In this document: in pieces, positions 12,001 to 20,813 of the stretch
Layout of the letters: each line of letters begins with the position of its first letter
Position numbering within the stretch: the stretch's first letter is position 1
Assembly: GCF_024139115.2 (NCBI RefSeq)
Contig: NC_085141.1
Coordinates: forward strand, 180,551,047-180,615,046
Length of the DNA stretch: 64,000 bases
Direction: 5' to 3'
Source of the DNA: Armigeres subalbatus
Lineage: Eukaryota; Arthropoda; Insecta; Diptera; Culicidae
Made by a program: the position numbers and the translations under genes
The notes under the pieces: model-generated
The model's input: only the letters and a program-made list of their open reading frames with translations
Database searches by the model: none
Told to the model about the DNA's origin: nothing

Positions 12001-14200
12001 CGGATGGCCGACGACCCTGAGCGTCTAGAAGCTCCAAAGGAAGCTGAAGAAGAAGACCGAGGGAAAAGTGGCTATATCGCTGCGTGCGCTTGAACGGGTG
12101 TTCGTTGCAACCGGCCAAACAGTAAAAAAGTGCCTGGTGAACATGAACATACATGTTAGGAAGCGGAAGTCGCTTCCACTGTTTTTTATCCCCATCCGTA
12201 AAAGACCATTTTTAATGCAAATCGCTTTTGTATACGTTTAATGCTCCTCAAACACCATGAAACCTGATATGGACCCCAAACAATTTAAAAAGTTTCCATA
12301 ATGGAAAATCTTCAGCAATCTTGGCGATGGAACTCAACTGATGAGTGGTTCAGGAAATGTCAGCAGATCGATGTTAGTCGACCGACAACTTAGCACCCAA
12401 CCTGGCTAAGGTTGGTCAGCCAGTGTATCATATTTATTAATCTTAAATAACAATTTATATCTTTTAGCTTCAAACTGAGTCACAGAGAGCACAAGTCTTT
12501 AGAACTTCAACATATTTGAGTTTTTCAAAACTATCTGCTTTCTACAGGTTTGCTGTCCAGGTTTGCGTTTCTCGCATGGGATTACTGCTACTTCAATGAC
12601 CACTCGTGCCACAACCACTGTCAAAACAGTCACCGTCAGACCTACCACTGCGAAAATAACTACTGCCGCAAGCTCTGGCGGAATATTCTTTTTCTCCGAT
12701 CTTTCATCAGCTGCTCCAAATCCAACAACAACAACCGCCTTGCCCATACCCATACCCAATGGTACCTATAAACTACCAAGGAATTCCATTGACCGCTGTG
12801 GAATGACCAATGCTTCACATTCTCGAGTTGTTGGAGGTGTGGATGCCCAGCTGGGAGCGTGGCCTTGGATGGCTGCTCTGGGATATCGTTCCAGTACTTA
12901 TGACCTCACCACCGGCCCAGTGTTCCTATGCGGTGGAACTCTAATAACCATTAGGCACGTACTAACTGCGGCACATTGTATCCAGAATCTGCTTTATTTC
13001 GTCAGGTTGGGTGAATACGATATCACGACCACCAATGATGGTGCCAATCCCGTTGATATCTACGTTGAAAAGGTTATAGTACACGAGCAGTACAACGAAA
13101 AAACCATTCAAAATGATGTTGCTCTCATACGTTTGCAAAGTGAAGCACCTTTCACTGACATGATTAGGCCCATTTGCATGCCGGTAGAGGAGCCAATGCG
13201 TTCGCTTAACTTAACGTACTATTCGCCATTTGTTGCTGGCTGGGGAACGACATCTTTCCGCGGGCCCACAGCATCTCGTCTACAGGAAGTTCAGGTGATT
13301 GTCCTTCCCATCGACCAATGTGCGTTCAACTATAAATTGTACTTTCCGGATCAAGTTTTTGACGATAAGGTCCTGTGCGCTGGATTTGCCCAAGGTGGAA
13401 AAGATTCGTGCCAAGGCGATAGTGGTGGACCGCTGATGCTGCCGCAGGTGAGTGACACACTTGGGATAAAACACTATGGTCCTACTTTGTAAAGCACGGT
13501 TTGCACATTCCATGTCCCCTAATTATGATCATCATCACCAGTAACTTACTTTTATATATTGCCAGTAAGGTAGGTCGTGTTAAAGTACATTTGCAAAATT
13601 GCCATACATGCATTTTTAAACTCGATCGAAATGGTCAAAGCGCACGATAAACAAATCACAATCGAACGCTTGAGCTGCGATGCGACACGGAAATTAGCGC
13701 TTAATTGCACATAGATGAGATGCTGATAATTACGGGAATCCCCATCATCGCTTAATAGTGTTGAACCTGAATCATTTGCAGCAGTTAACAGCACGAAACC
13801 GAAAATATTTTCTTGAGAAACATTTTATTATCCAAATTAAGTCTATCCGTTGAACTTTTGACATTTTTCTTTAGCGTTGCTTCTTGTTTTGTGTATTCTT
13901 ATCGGATTTATTTCACAAGCAGTATGTTTAGAAGAAATCTTGACTTATTGAGAAGTTTTGAACATTTTTTTATATATCTCAACGAAGAATTCGTTTGTAA
14001 TTTAGTTAATTAGAAAATATCGCATTGAAACCCATCCATGATTTTTTTCCCAACAGCTCTCCAGCAACGGACAATACTATTATTTTAACTTGATCGGAAT
14101 AGTTTCATATGGCTATGAATGTGCAAAGGCTGGTTTCCCGGGAGTGTACGTGAAAGTCAGTGCGTACATACCGTGGATCGAATCGAAGCTGAACGCATGA
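2955..14200 (+). CDS. gene A: secreted single-CLIP-domain trypsin-like protease
   Basis: Four exons (2955-3018, 4588-4751, 12548-13447, 14057-14200) join in frame into 423 codons plus TGA. Residues 1-21 are a signal peptide. A six-cysteine CLIP domain follows (C25, C35, C41, C68, C78, C79; spacing X9, X5, X26, X9, CC), then a Thr-rich linker (about 90-147), then an S1A protease domain. Activation is predicted at R169|V170 (SHSR|VVGG). The triad is H219 (LTAAHC), D266 (NDVALI) and S368 (GDSGG); D362 at the base of the S1 pocket predicts cleavage after Arg/Lys. Members of this family are haemolymph zymogens in clotting, melanisation or Toll cascades. The RVVGG site is unlike CLIPB (usually IYGG), so a CLIPC/CLIPD-type assignment is inferred. 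Gene B is a paralogue in the same orientation. Intron 2 (7.8 kb) is mostly transposons. Confidence 0.9.
3629..4486 (+). CDS. Thr/Pro-rich mucin-like ORF inside intron 1 of gene A
   Basis: This 285-codon ORF has no stop. From about residue 32 it is almost wholly Thr, Pro, Ser, Phe, Ile and Val (blocks such as TTFPTFTTPTTFRTTIS), then a Cys-containing tail (SCAPIPPTCPP, NGCPCLDPREL). Such composition suggests a heavily O-glycosylated spacer. A strong donor (C|GTGAGC, GT at 4476) would end it in phase 1, the same phase that exon 2 of gene A accepts at 4588; splicing would put CPCLDP directly before the CLIP domain. I find no convincing upstream acceptor in the right phase, and the ATG at 3629 does not open a clean signal peptide. 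It could be an alternative exon, an exon of a separate gene, or a young pseudoexon. I do not recognise a homologue. Confidence 0.45.
   Translation: MSLEDICWKLLLFPWIAKLAHWKGICLIYYKTTTPFPFITLPSGYTFPASTSTPYFTFTPLTTSPVTTQPPLTFSTGTVPTATTSTTPSTTQSVSFSTIPTTFPTFTTPTTFRTTISTGTPITFPTPPNTQTLTPPVLTSGIFTVPTTPSIVPTLPTGTFPTLPPTSTPISSLFPTVTFTPPVPTSTIPGVTATSLSPVTPITDYSPLPTFPTFISTLYPPTITSTFPTTVSCAPIPPTCPPLLSTTTTATTTTASVTSTQPGIDPRPAIRQLPNGCPCLDPREL
4588..4751 (+). CDS. gene A exon 2, CLIP domain
   Basis: The acceptor ATTGCAG and the donor ATG|GTAAGC bound 164 bases. They encode the first four cysteines of the CLIP domain, from DACRTPDGQTGIC to SICGNRQLSQM; exon 3 supplies the closing VCC. The reading frame also stays open upstream to an ATG at 4512 (see findings). 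Confidence 0.9.
4752..5774 (+). other. 5' part of gene A intron 2
   Basis: AT-rich intron sequence between the donor at 4752 and the nested transposon stack. I recognise no coding, RNA or repeat signal. Confidence 0.5.
5977..6259 (-). mobile_element. Feilai-like tRNA-related SINE
   Basis: A full-length minus-strand copy. The 3' tail (GAAGAA)n appears as TTCTTCTTC at 5978; the pol III B box GGTTCGATTCC (complement near 6182) and an A-box-like TAGCCGTGCGGTAAG lie near the 5' end. It is flanked by the 12-bp target duplication AACAAAACACAT at 5965-5976 and 6260-6271, which shows insertion into element copy A. Confidence 0.85.
6427..8639 (-). pseudogene. 5'-truncated non-LTR retrotransposon (LINE)
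   Basis: Read on the minus strand from 8639, it encodes the end of the endonuclease domain (FGPNIDSDHYLVVSKIRS), a linker, reverse transcriptase with GFREGRSTTDQMFTLRQIL and HHLFIDFKAEYDSV (about 7860-7750), the catalytic-box region LLGFADDIDIIG (about 7550-7510), and the C-terminal WRHRMNHELYQVYKG and HGRLRWAGHVVRMP. Frameshifts and stops make it dead. The 5' end is cut inside the endonuclease, typical of target-primed reverse transcription. ACGGTCT at 6420-6426 and 8640-8646 is the target duplication within element copy A. A MITE (7006-7428) splits the ORF. The clade is not certain. Confidence 0.85.
7006..7428. mobile_element. hAT-like MITE, CAAGGATGTTATCGATC termini
   Basis: The inverted termini CAAGGATGTTATCGATCATT enclose 423 bp with an internal inverted repeat around TATACTAAATGATTG (near 7200). 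The flanks ACATCATT and ACATTATT form an imperfect 8-bp duplication, as expected for hAT elements. It interrupts the LINE reverse transcriptase. Truncated relatives lie at 36192-36363, 41909-42239 and 48958-49255. Confidence 0.75.
8816..9442 (+). mobile_element. tRNA-headed SINE type II
   Basis: The tRNA-like head GGGCTTGGTAGTCATATGGC has anticodon loop CTCATAC and B box GTGGGTTAAATCCC. The body ends in the tandem tail (AAGCTC)n at 9420-9442. It is inserted in SINE I: TATCTTAGTTCTTTCTGTGT... at 8791-8815 is repeated at 9895-9918 after the insert. Confidence 0.7.
9453..9894 (-). mobile_element. tRNA-Val-like SINE type III with poly(A) tail
   Basis: On the minus strand, GGTCCCGTAGCGTAGTTGGC, anticodon loop CTTACAA (UAC, Val-like) and B box GGGTTCGATTCCC form a clear tRNA-like head. 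The element ends in a long poly(A), seen as poly(T) at 9453-9468. The flanks ATCTAAGTTA (9443) and ATCTTAGTTC (9895) look like its target duplication, so it inserted at the junction of SINE II and SINE I. Confidence 0.75.
10386..11539 (+). other. unassigned part of gene A intron 2
   Basis: AT-rich sequence without recognisable coding, RNA or TIR structure. The only mark is the end of element copy A at its left edge. Confidence 0.4.
11540..12155 (+). pseudogene. mariner/ITmD37E-like transposase N-terminus, interrupted by SINE
   Basis: With the SINE removed, the plus strand reads KERHPAASKTDIVRHLVDAG (about 11590) and then, after frameshifts, KLKKKTEGKVAISLRALERV followed by FVATGQTVKKCL (about 12040-12145). 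This resembles the paired helix-turn-helix region of mariner-type transposases, where two short helical modules with a SxRxLxxxF..xxxTVKxxL pattern bind the TIR. No catalytic domain follows. The assignment rests on pattern only. Confidence 0.5.
11669..11943 (-). mobile_element. Feilai-like SINE
   Basis: A minus-strand copy with (TTC)n at 11674, B-box complement GGGAATCGAACCC near 11870 and A-box region near 11910. The target duplication ACATCTTGA lies at 11660-11668 and 11944-11952. It interrupts the transposase remnant. Confidence 0.85.
12548..13447 (+). CDS. gene A exon 3, linker and protease domain
   Basis: The acceptor CTACAG precedes GTT TGC TGT, which closes the CLIP domain. The 300-codon exon carries the Thr-rich linker, activation site, catalytic His and Asp, and the [11 protein letters not shown] segment, and ends at CAG|GTGAGT in phase 0. 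Reading on without splicing stops within 15 codons. Confidence 0.95.
13448..14056 (+). other. gene A intron 3
   Basis: A GTGAGT donor and a CCCAACAG acceptor bound 609 AT-rich bases. No repeat or coding signal is seen. Confidence 0.8.
14057..14200 (+). CDS. gene A exon 4, C-terminus of protease
   Basis: Encodes GIVSYGYECAKAGFPGVYVK and ends WIESKLNA, then TGA: the conserved last strand and C-terminal helix of S1 proteases. Confidence 0.92.
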   Translation, partial: LSSNGQYYYFNLIGIVSYGYECAKAGFPGVYVKVSAYIPWIESKLNA

Positions 14201-14500
14201 AGGCCGATTAATGCGGGAGCATCACTCACATCGGATGACTAATCCGTACGGTAGCAGTTGTAGGTATAAGCAAGAACGGTTGACTGTTGAGCAGCGGAAG
14301 TGTCCTTCAAACAATATGTTTTTGTATTCTTAAATAGTTCTGTTCTGATTGGGTTTTTTTGCCGGATATAAATTCTGCTACCCTATAGCAGTAGCAACAG
14401 TAACCGTCGGTGGGTGTGTTTGATTGATGTAGTAGTGGTAATTCACAGCAATAATTACTCGATTTGCATACAGAAGTGACTCGGTGATCAGGTTGATAAG

Positions 14501-14506
14501 AATAAA
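14501..14506 (+). terminator. candidate polyadenylation signal of gene A
   Basis: AATAAA lies 300 bases after the stop codon; it is the first canonical hexamer seen downstream. Confidence 0.45.
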
Positions 14507-14884
14507 TCGTGATTCAAGCGCTTGTTAACTGCCTATCCGTGCGCTCTAGTCAACCTTTTTGATCTTGGCCGTTTGATTTATAATGGTGAGAATTGCATCT
14601 TGGAATGGTCGACATCCGATCTCAATAATCGCCTAAGCGCATTGAAATTTCAACTTTTTGTTAAAATTGTGTTATTGATATGTGTGAATATTGTGTTGTT
14701 CTGGTTAGTTTGTTAGAATGATCATCTCTAAACCCTGGTATATCCCGTATTCAAATGACGTCTGAATAGCAATTGCACATTATCATAATCATCTCCGTTC
14801 TTTGAGGTCTGGTACTGGGGAAACAGAGAACTGTTTAGTTTTAACTTGAATTTCCATTGTTCTCAAAGTTAGTTCATTTCTCCT

Positions 14885-15600
14885 ACATATTTTGCCTTTC
14901 AGGTCATCGATAAGGCAGATGATTTTATCCCAAACTTCCCTCAGTCTAAGGACGTCCCACAGATTTTCGTGGTTCAGAAGGTTGACGGCTTCTTCGCAAA
15001 TCGTAGTTAATGAATATATATAAGTAGATAAATTCCTGGGATTCGTTGACCTGCTCTAGCATGATAAGGAGCGTGACAATATGGTTCACACATGATCTTC
15101 CTTCTATTTTCTCCGGTATCCAATGTATCCTTGTTTGCACAGAACTTTGAGAACAATGCACAGTAATATGATGCCCCGTCAGTTCTCACACACAGTCAGA
15201 CCCCCTGTTTTCGGGACCTTTACTAAGATGCTTTGCATCCAGTCGGTTGAAAAAAAATCCCAGAACGGAAAAAATACAGCACAGTTGATGCAACATTTGC
15301 GCGGATAGCATGGGGTCAGCTTTGAGCATCTCTACTGATGCTGTAATTGTTTTTCGGGCGTCGAAACTTAAAGCAGTTGCTCGAAACAACGTTTCAATTG
15401 ATCAGTTTGGTCGGTTGCCAGCTTCCCACTACCAAGTTCTCCCGAATGATCTCTTCAACAGCTGGATCTCCTAGTCGGGGTGTGTTGAATCGAGTATCTC
15501 TTTTCGTTGCTGAATCCGACCAGACGCGAGACTCACGTGTCGATGCGCTGGAAAGAGCGATCCTCCTATCGCCATGTCGAAGTCTGCAAACAGCTAACTT
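14885..15600 (-). pseudogene. LINE reverse transcriptase fragment
   Basis: In shifting minus-strand frames it encodes WMQSILVKVPKTGG, then RGIILLCIVLKVLCK, then RSCVNHIVTLLIMLEQVNES and EAVNLLNHENLWDVLRLR. This is the order of the fingers and palm of a LINE reverse transcriptase. Upstream VWSDSATKRDTRFNTPRL may be its linker. Many frameshifts and stops; the clade differs from the 6427 copy. Confidence 0.65.
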
Positions 15601-15917
15601 TTTTTAAAACTAATTTTATTTGCTAATTATCTAATACGGCTGAGAAACAGACGAGATGAGCCAGCCTTGGGCTGAAGATCTCGCTAATAAAAATATAAAA
15701 AAACAAAGCCCATGGAGTTGACCAACTACCAGGAGAGCTGTTTAAACACGGTGGTGAGGCTCTGGCTAGAGCGCTGCACTGGGTTATTACCAAGGTTTGG
15801 GAGTTTGAGGTTCTGCCGCAGGAGTGGATGGAAGGTGTCGTGTGTCCCATCTACAAAAATGGCGATAAGCTGGATTGTAGCAACTACTACGCAATCACAT
15901 TGCTGAACGCCGCTTGT

Positions 15918-15970
15918 CACTATCACCAATGCCGTCGACTATCACCAATGAAATCGACTATCACCAATGG
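15918..15970 (+). repeat. three direct repeats of CTATCACCAATG
   Basis: CTATCACCAATG occurs three times with 7-base spacers (CCGTCGA, AAATCGA) next to the MITE at 15979. It was perhaps made during repair near an insertion site. Confidence 0.7.
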
Positions 15971-15978
15971 AAATCAGT

Positions 15979-16135
15979 ATGGCGAAAGGCATCTAATGTT
16001 TAATATCTCGAAAATAAGCACCTTAATCGAACAAAACATTTGGTAGGCGTAGTAGCGGACACCTTCATACATAACTGGTACCAAATAGTTTTTCGTTAAA
16101 AGTTGAGAAAACCCGCATTAGATGTCTTTCGCCAT
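15979..16135. mobile_element. 157-bp MITE
   Basis: The termini ATGGCGAAAGRCATCTAATG are inverted at the two ends (15979 and 16135). The interior is non-coding. Confidence 0.7.
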
Positions 16136-16196
16136 TCAAACTTTAGGTGGTTAACTCATGCTAGCTATTTTTACATATACGACAGCTTCTGGATGC

Positions 16197-16601
16197 AGAC
16201 GAGCTCGGTGGTCTAGTGGCTACCGCTTCTGCCTTATAAGCAGGAGGTCGTGGGTTCAATTCCAGGCTCGTCCCTTTCCTACTTTGTATTTCTATCTTAG
16301 TTCTTTCACAAACCCAAAACCTCCCGTGGCATCTATGAGAGGTCGTAGAGTTCTCTGCATCTTTCTTAAGTAGGTGTCCAACAAACCATCCGTCCCCTTC
16401 CTCAGCATTCGCAAGGACGTGGCCAGGACAGATCTCGACTATTGGAGAGTGAACTGCTTTCATCTAAGATATAGTGGTTAGTCCCAAATCAATATCTGTG
16501 GTAACGGATGGAAGTGATGCTACTCTCATACAATAGTCTTGGCTTGTACCACCTAAGAATTTGTGCGAATTGCTCAATGCTAATGCTAATGCTAATGCTA
16601 A
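16197..16601 (+). mobile_element. tRNA-headed SINE type I, intact copy
   Basis: The tRNA-like head (acceptor GACGAGC with GCTCGTC, anticodon loop CTTATAA, B box GTGGGTTCAATTCC), a body with AGGTCGTAGAGTTCTCTGCA, and a 3' tail (GCTAAT)n. The 19-bp duplication TACGAYAGCKTCTGGATGC flanks it at 16178-16196 and 16602-16620. This copy defines the element that is interrupted at 8701-10235. Confidence 0.85.
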
Positions 16602-16943
16602 TACGATAGCGTCTGGATGCTGCCAGCGGCGGGTAGGAAACCAGCCACTGTATGTGATTCATTGCAAGGAAATTCGTTGGACAGTACCAGGAGACATTCA
16701 TGGGTGAACGCTTTAGCACGGACCAAGTATTCGCCGTACGTCAAGTATTGCAGAAATGCCGCGAATACAACGTGCCCACACATTATCTATTCATCGACTT
16801 CAAAGCCACATATGATACAATCATTCGGGTCCAGTTGTGGCAGCTAATGCCCGAACCCGAATTTCTGAATCAACTGATACGGTTGATAAAGACGATGATG
16901 GCTCGGGTGATGTGCGTAGGTCGAGTTTCAGGGGCTTTTTCGA

Positions 16944-17381
16944 TAGAGATGGCCGGGTTTCACATTTTGCAAACCCGAATCCGACCCGAACCCGATTTAT
17001 AAATTCTTTTCAACCCCGGACCCGACCCGAACCCGAAATGAAACATCTCATCAAACCCAAACCCAATCCGTACCCGATAATTTTTACATTCAGGTTTACG
17101 TACCCGACTCGAACCTGAATTAAACCCCAGCTGGACCCAAACTTTTTTTTGTCGGAAAACTCAAACTAAATATTTTATATTTCTTTTTACATCAAAAAGG
17201 ATGTAGGACCAAGCAACGTAAAAGTCTCAAAATTACCAGATACGAATAAATAAATATTCGGTATTTTATTTTTTAAACCCGTACCTGACTCGGACCCGAC
17301 ATTTTTTCATGTCACAAACCCGTACCCAACCCGAACCCGACATTGCACTAATTTTCCAAACCCGAAACCTGACTATCTCTA
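16944..17381. mobile_element. hAT-like MITE with CCCGAC/CCCGAA repeats
   Basis: The inverted ends TAGAGATGGCCGGGTTTC and TAGAGATAGTCAGGTTTC enclose 438 bp with many ACCCGAACCCGAC runs next to each end. The flanks TTTTTCGA and ATTCTCGA are a decayed 8-bp duplication; removing the element restores the LINE reading GCTTTTTCGAGTCCCTTC. The AGAGATGG terminus and 8-bp duplication point to hAT. Confidence 0.75.
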
Positions 17382-17689
17382 ATTCTCGAGTCCCTTCTAA
17401 AAGCGCAAAGAGCTACGGTAAGGTGATGGTCTTTAGTGCCTGCTATTCAACATCGCTTGGGAGGGTCACGAAGTCCGTTCAGCTATGAACCAGTGAAAAC
17501 ACTCCTGTGTATTTTCAGCGTGCGCGCTCCTGTGGCTCTGGCGTGCATTTTTTCGACAGTTTGACATGACATTTATAAAATTCAAATATCCATCTATTAG
17601 TTGCACTTACTTAGTTGACACTATAAAATCGTTTAGATGGAGTAAAATCAAAGAGTAGAATTTTTGCACTGGAGGAACTCCAAAAATAA

Positions 17690-18800
17690 ACTTCAGAAGT
17701 AATTCCTGAAAGAGCTCCTGGAAATCAAAGGAGAAATATTTTGAAGAAATTCCAGAAGGAAATCCTGGGGGAACTCCAGGAGTGGTTTCTGGAGGAATCC
17801 AAGGAGTAATTTCTGGAGAAGCTCCAAGAAGAAGGATTCCCGTAAGAACTTCAAAAAGATATCATGGATAAACGCCAGGTAGAATTCCTGGAAGAACTTC
17901 AAGAAAGATTCCCGAAGGAATTCGAAGAAAAATTTCCGAAAAGACCTTGGAGGAAACCCTGATAAAAATCCTGAAGGATCTCCAGGAGGAATCCCTTCAG
18001 ATACTTTGGAAGTAATTCCCAAAGGAACTCCAGGAGTAATTTCTGAAAGAGCTTCAGGAGGAAATCCTGCAGTAATTTCTGGAGGAGCTCCAAGAATAAA
18101 TTTTTAAGAAAATCCAGGAAGGATGCCTGTATGAATTCCAAAACGATGTCCTGGATAAACCCCATATAGAATCTCTGCAGGAACCCCAGGAGAAATTCCT
18201 TGATGAAGTCAGGAGGGAATACTGGAGAAACTCCAGTAGAAATTTCTAGTGGACCATCAAGAAGAATTTTTGGAGATATTCCTGTACGATTTCCTGAAAG
18301 AACTCCAACAAGGCATTCTTAAAGTAACTCTAGGAGAAATTTCTTGGGAAATTCAGAATTAATTTCTGGGGAATTCAGAATGAATTTCTGGGGGAGTTCT
18401 GAATGAATTCCTGGAGGAATTCTGAATGAATTCTTGGGGGAATTCAGAATTAATTCCTGGAGAAATTCAAAAAGGATCCGGGGGGAAATCAGAATGAATT
18501 TCTAGAGGAATTACTGGGGAAATTCAGAATGAATTCCTGGGGAAATTCAGGATGAAAATTTGGAATGCTTCTTCTTGGCGCTCCTTCAGGATTCCTTCCT
18601 GTAGTTTCTCCAAAAATTCTTCTAGGAGCTCCTTCAGAAATTACTCCTGTAGTTCTTCCAGATATTTCTCCTTTGATTTTTCAGGAGCTTTTCCAGGATT
18701 TTCTTGTGAAGTTTTTTCAGGATTTTTTCTTGGAGTTCCTTCAGGAATTCTACCTGTGGTTCCTCCAGAAATTCTTCATCCTGGAATTCTTGGAATAACT
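17690..18800. repeat. degenerate GGAATTCC/CTCCAGGA satellite with polarity switch
   Basis: From 17690 to about 18550 the plus strand is a purine-rich series of units like GGAGGAACTCCAGGAGTAAT at about 24-33-base steps. From about 18555 to 18800 the complementary pyrimidine-rich form (GGAGCTCCTTCAGAAATTCT) runs instead. The array is thus inverted about a centre near 18550. Leu/Phe-rich open frames on either strand are by-products. Confidence 0.75.
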
Positions 18801-18820
18801 CACGTCGGTTACAACTTCAT

Positions 18821-19102
18821 GGGGCCCTCCTTAGCCGTGCGGTAAGACGCGCAGCTACAAAGCAAGACCATGCTGAGGGTGGCTGGGTTCGATTCCCGGT
18901 GCCGGTCTAGGCAATTTTCGGATTGGAAATTGTCTCGACTTCCCTGGGCATAAAAGTATCATCGTGCTAGCCTCATGATATACGAATGCAAAAATGGTAA
19001 CCTGGCTTAGAAACCTCGCAGTTAATAACTGTGGAAGTGCTTAATGAACACTAAGCTGCGAGGCGGCTCTGTCCCAGTGTGGGGATGTAATACCATTAAG
19101 AA
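18821..19102 (+). mobile_element. Feilai-like SINE, full length
   Basis: A plus-strand copy with A-box-like TAGCCGTGCGGTAAG (18832), B box GGGTTCGATTCCC (18885), and 3' end GGGGATGTAATACCATTAAG. The target duplication GGTTACAACTT lies at 18807-18817 and 19103-19113. It is inserted at the edge of the satellite. Confidence 0.88.
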
Positions 19103-19139
19103 GGTTACAACTTTTAAGAGGGACAAATGTGAGGAAAAA

Positions 19140-19665
19140 AATCATTTGGCAGCGACATTTTTAATTTAGAAAATTCCCGGAGCAATTTCAGGAGGAAATT
19201 AAAAAGGGCTTGTGGAACTTCACGATGGATTCCTAGAAAAAGCTTCAGGAGAAATTCCTAAAGGGTCTCGAGGAGAAATTTCTGATGGAACCAAAGAAGA
19301 AATCACTAGAGAAGTTACAGGATGATTCTCCGAAAGAGCTCTCAAATATATCTGGGTGGAGTTATCGTAGGAATTCCAGGAGGATTTTCAGGTGGAATTC
19401 GAGAAAGAATTCTTGGAAGAATTTCAGGTTTAATTTCTGTGGGATTCTCCTGAATGGAATCCTGGAGGATTTCCACGATGGGTTTCTGGATGAACTCTAG
19501 AAGGTATTCAACGAGGATTCATGAATTCCCAAATTCCTAAACTCCTTAACTCACAAAATCCCATATTCCCAAATTCCTGAATTCCTAAATTCACAAATTC
19601 CTGAATCCCTCATTTAATAAATTGCTAATTCTCAAATTTCTAAATTTCTAAAATCGTTTCTAGAT
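19140..19665. repeat. continuation of GAATTCC-rich satellite
   Basis: Purine-rich units (AGGAGAAATTCCTAAAGG) run to about 19500. Then shorter AAATTCCTAAATTC-type units run to about 19665. It is the far side of the array that the SINE at 18821 split. Confidence 0.6.
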
Positions 19666-19875
19666 TACTAGGAATTCAGTAAAAATCAGAATTTTTCTTA
19701 AATCTCTATGTTCCTTAGTTCCTAAATTCGTCGCCGCCCACAACCAGGATGTTAGGCAAGAAGATTCACGCTTCGATTGTGTGCTATTCAATAGACGATA
19801 TCTATGCCTCACATTCACATTCTGTCGCTTCATACTTCATACTAACGAACGGCTTTCAATCTGTTGATTTTCAAA

Positions 19876-20813
19876 TACAGTCGACTCTCCACATCTCGAT
19901 GTTCTATATCTCTATATCTCTCTATGTCGATGGTTTTCTCGGTCCCTTCGATTTCCATACATTTGGGCATTCTGCATCTCGATAATTTCCTATCTCGATA
20001 TCTCTCTATCTCGATGTGCTCTGGTCATAATTTGCTCAGGATTCTCTCTCCCTATGTCGATATATTAATATTTCTAGGCTACTAGACGATTTTTAGACAA
20101 TAACAAACACATGAACAATAAGAGATGACATTTGTTTTGTTGTCGTTTTTCATAGCAACGAGCTTTTTTCAATATAGTACCCATTTCTATTAGGGGAATT
20201 GTACTGGTTTTGGCCATGTTCCTAATTTGGAAAATTTTGCGAATAACTCCGAAAATAAAGCAATTGGGTTGTTTAGAGGTATATATGTTTTTACATATTC
20301 TGAATCTGCATAAAAATCTGAGCCTAGCTCCAATTTTTCAGAATTGTTGGAGCCCCGGAAGTATTTTTAATTTGCATTTTAAATTTATATGGGACTTGAA
20401 ATTTGTTCTTATGCTGCATGGGCCTGTCATTCTATGAATGTTAGTTCTATCGATTGAAATGGCTTATTGTTTGCTATATAAAAATGTAAATAAAAGGTTT
20501 CCAAACAAAATAAAAATATGTTGGAAATCAGAAAAGCATGCTCTTTATGTTAAACTGCAAAAAACTAGATATTTTTCTGAGCTAAACAACCCAATTCACG
20601 AGGGTTTTATTAGTTCAAACAAAAGATATATCCCTTACGGTTCAACGCTGCTTTCAACTGATCGATTATTTTGGAAAAATATGTATTTTCTAGGGTTGGC
20701 CAAATTAGGCACTAAGTTGGCCAAAACCGGTGCACTTCCCCTATCCTTCCATTCCTCGATCTCTCCCTATCTCGATGGTCCCTTCAATATCGAGATGTGA
20801 AAAGGCGACTGTA
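19876..20813 (+). mobile_element. TIR DNA element (copy B) of the 5775-10385 family
   Basis: Inverted ends TACAGTCGACTCTCCACATC and CGACTGTA, with ATCTCGAT-rich subterminal repeats. Its interior matches copy A in reverse order. A second TIR element (20191-20743) sits inside. The bare element is about 385 bp, lacking some internal sequence that copy A retains. Confidence 0.75.
20191..20743. mobile_element. nested 553-bp TIR element
   Basis: TAGGGGAATTGTACTGGTTT at the left is inverted at the right as AAACCGGTGCACTTCCCCTA. A second internal inverted pair, ATTGGGTTGTTTAG (20264) and CTAAACAACCCAAT (20582), makes it a long imperfect palindrome. The start and end TA suggest TA target use. Confidence 0.75.

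Larger units (their letters stand above)
15705..17480 (+). pseudogene. LINE fragment broken by two MITEs and a SINE
   Basis: Plus-strand blocks appear in the order expected for reverse transcriptase. EVLPQEWMEGVVCPIYKNGD and LDCSNYYAITLLNA lie at 15810-15910. After a gap, RFSTDQVFAVRQVLQKCREY and THYLFIDFKATYDT lie at 16705-16820, and MMARVMCVGRVSG near 16895. The region of the next conserved block ([17 protein letters not shown] in the copy at 41005) resumes in degraded form near 17410-17470. Inserted between the blocks are a short tandem repeat and MITE, a SINE, and a hAT-like MITE. Confidence 0.75.

Noticed and set aside
12550..12771. His/Asn-rich ORF overlapping gene A exon 3
   Set aside because: Shadow frame of the well-supported protease exon.
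17693..18165. Leu/Phe-rich minus-strand ORFs resembling membrane proteins
   Set aside because: They translate the degenerate satellite and change frame with it; no conserved motif.
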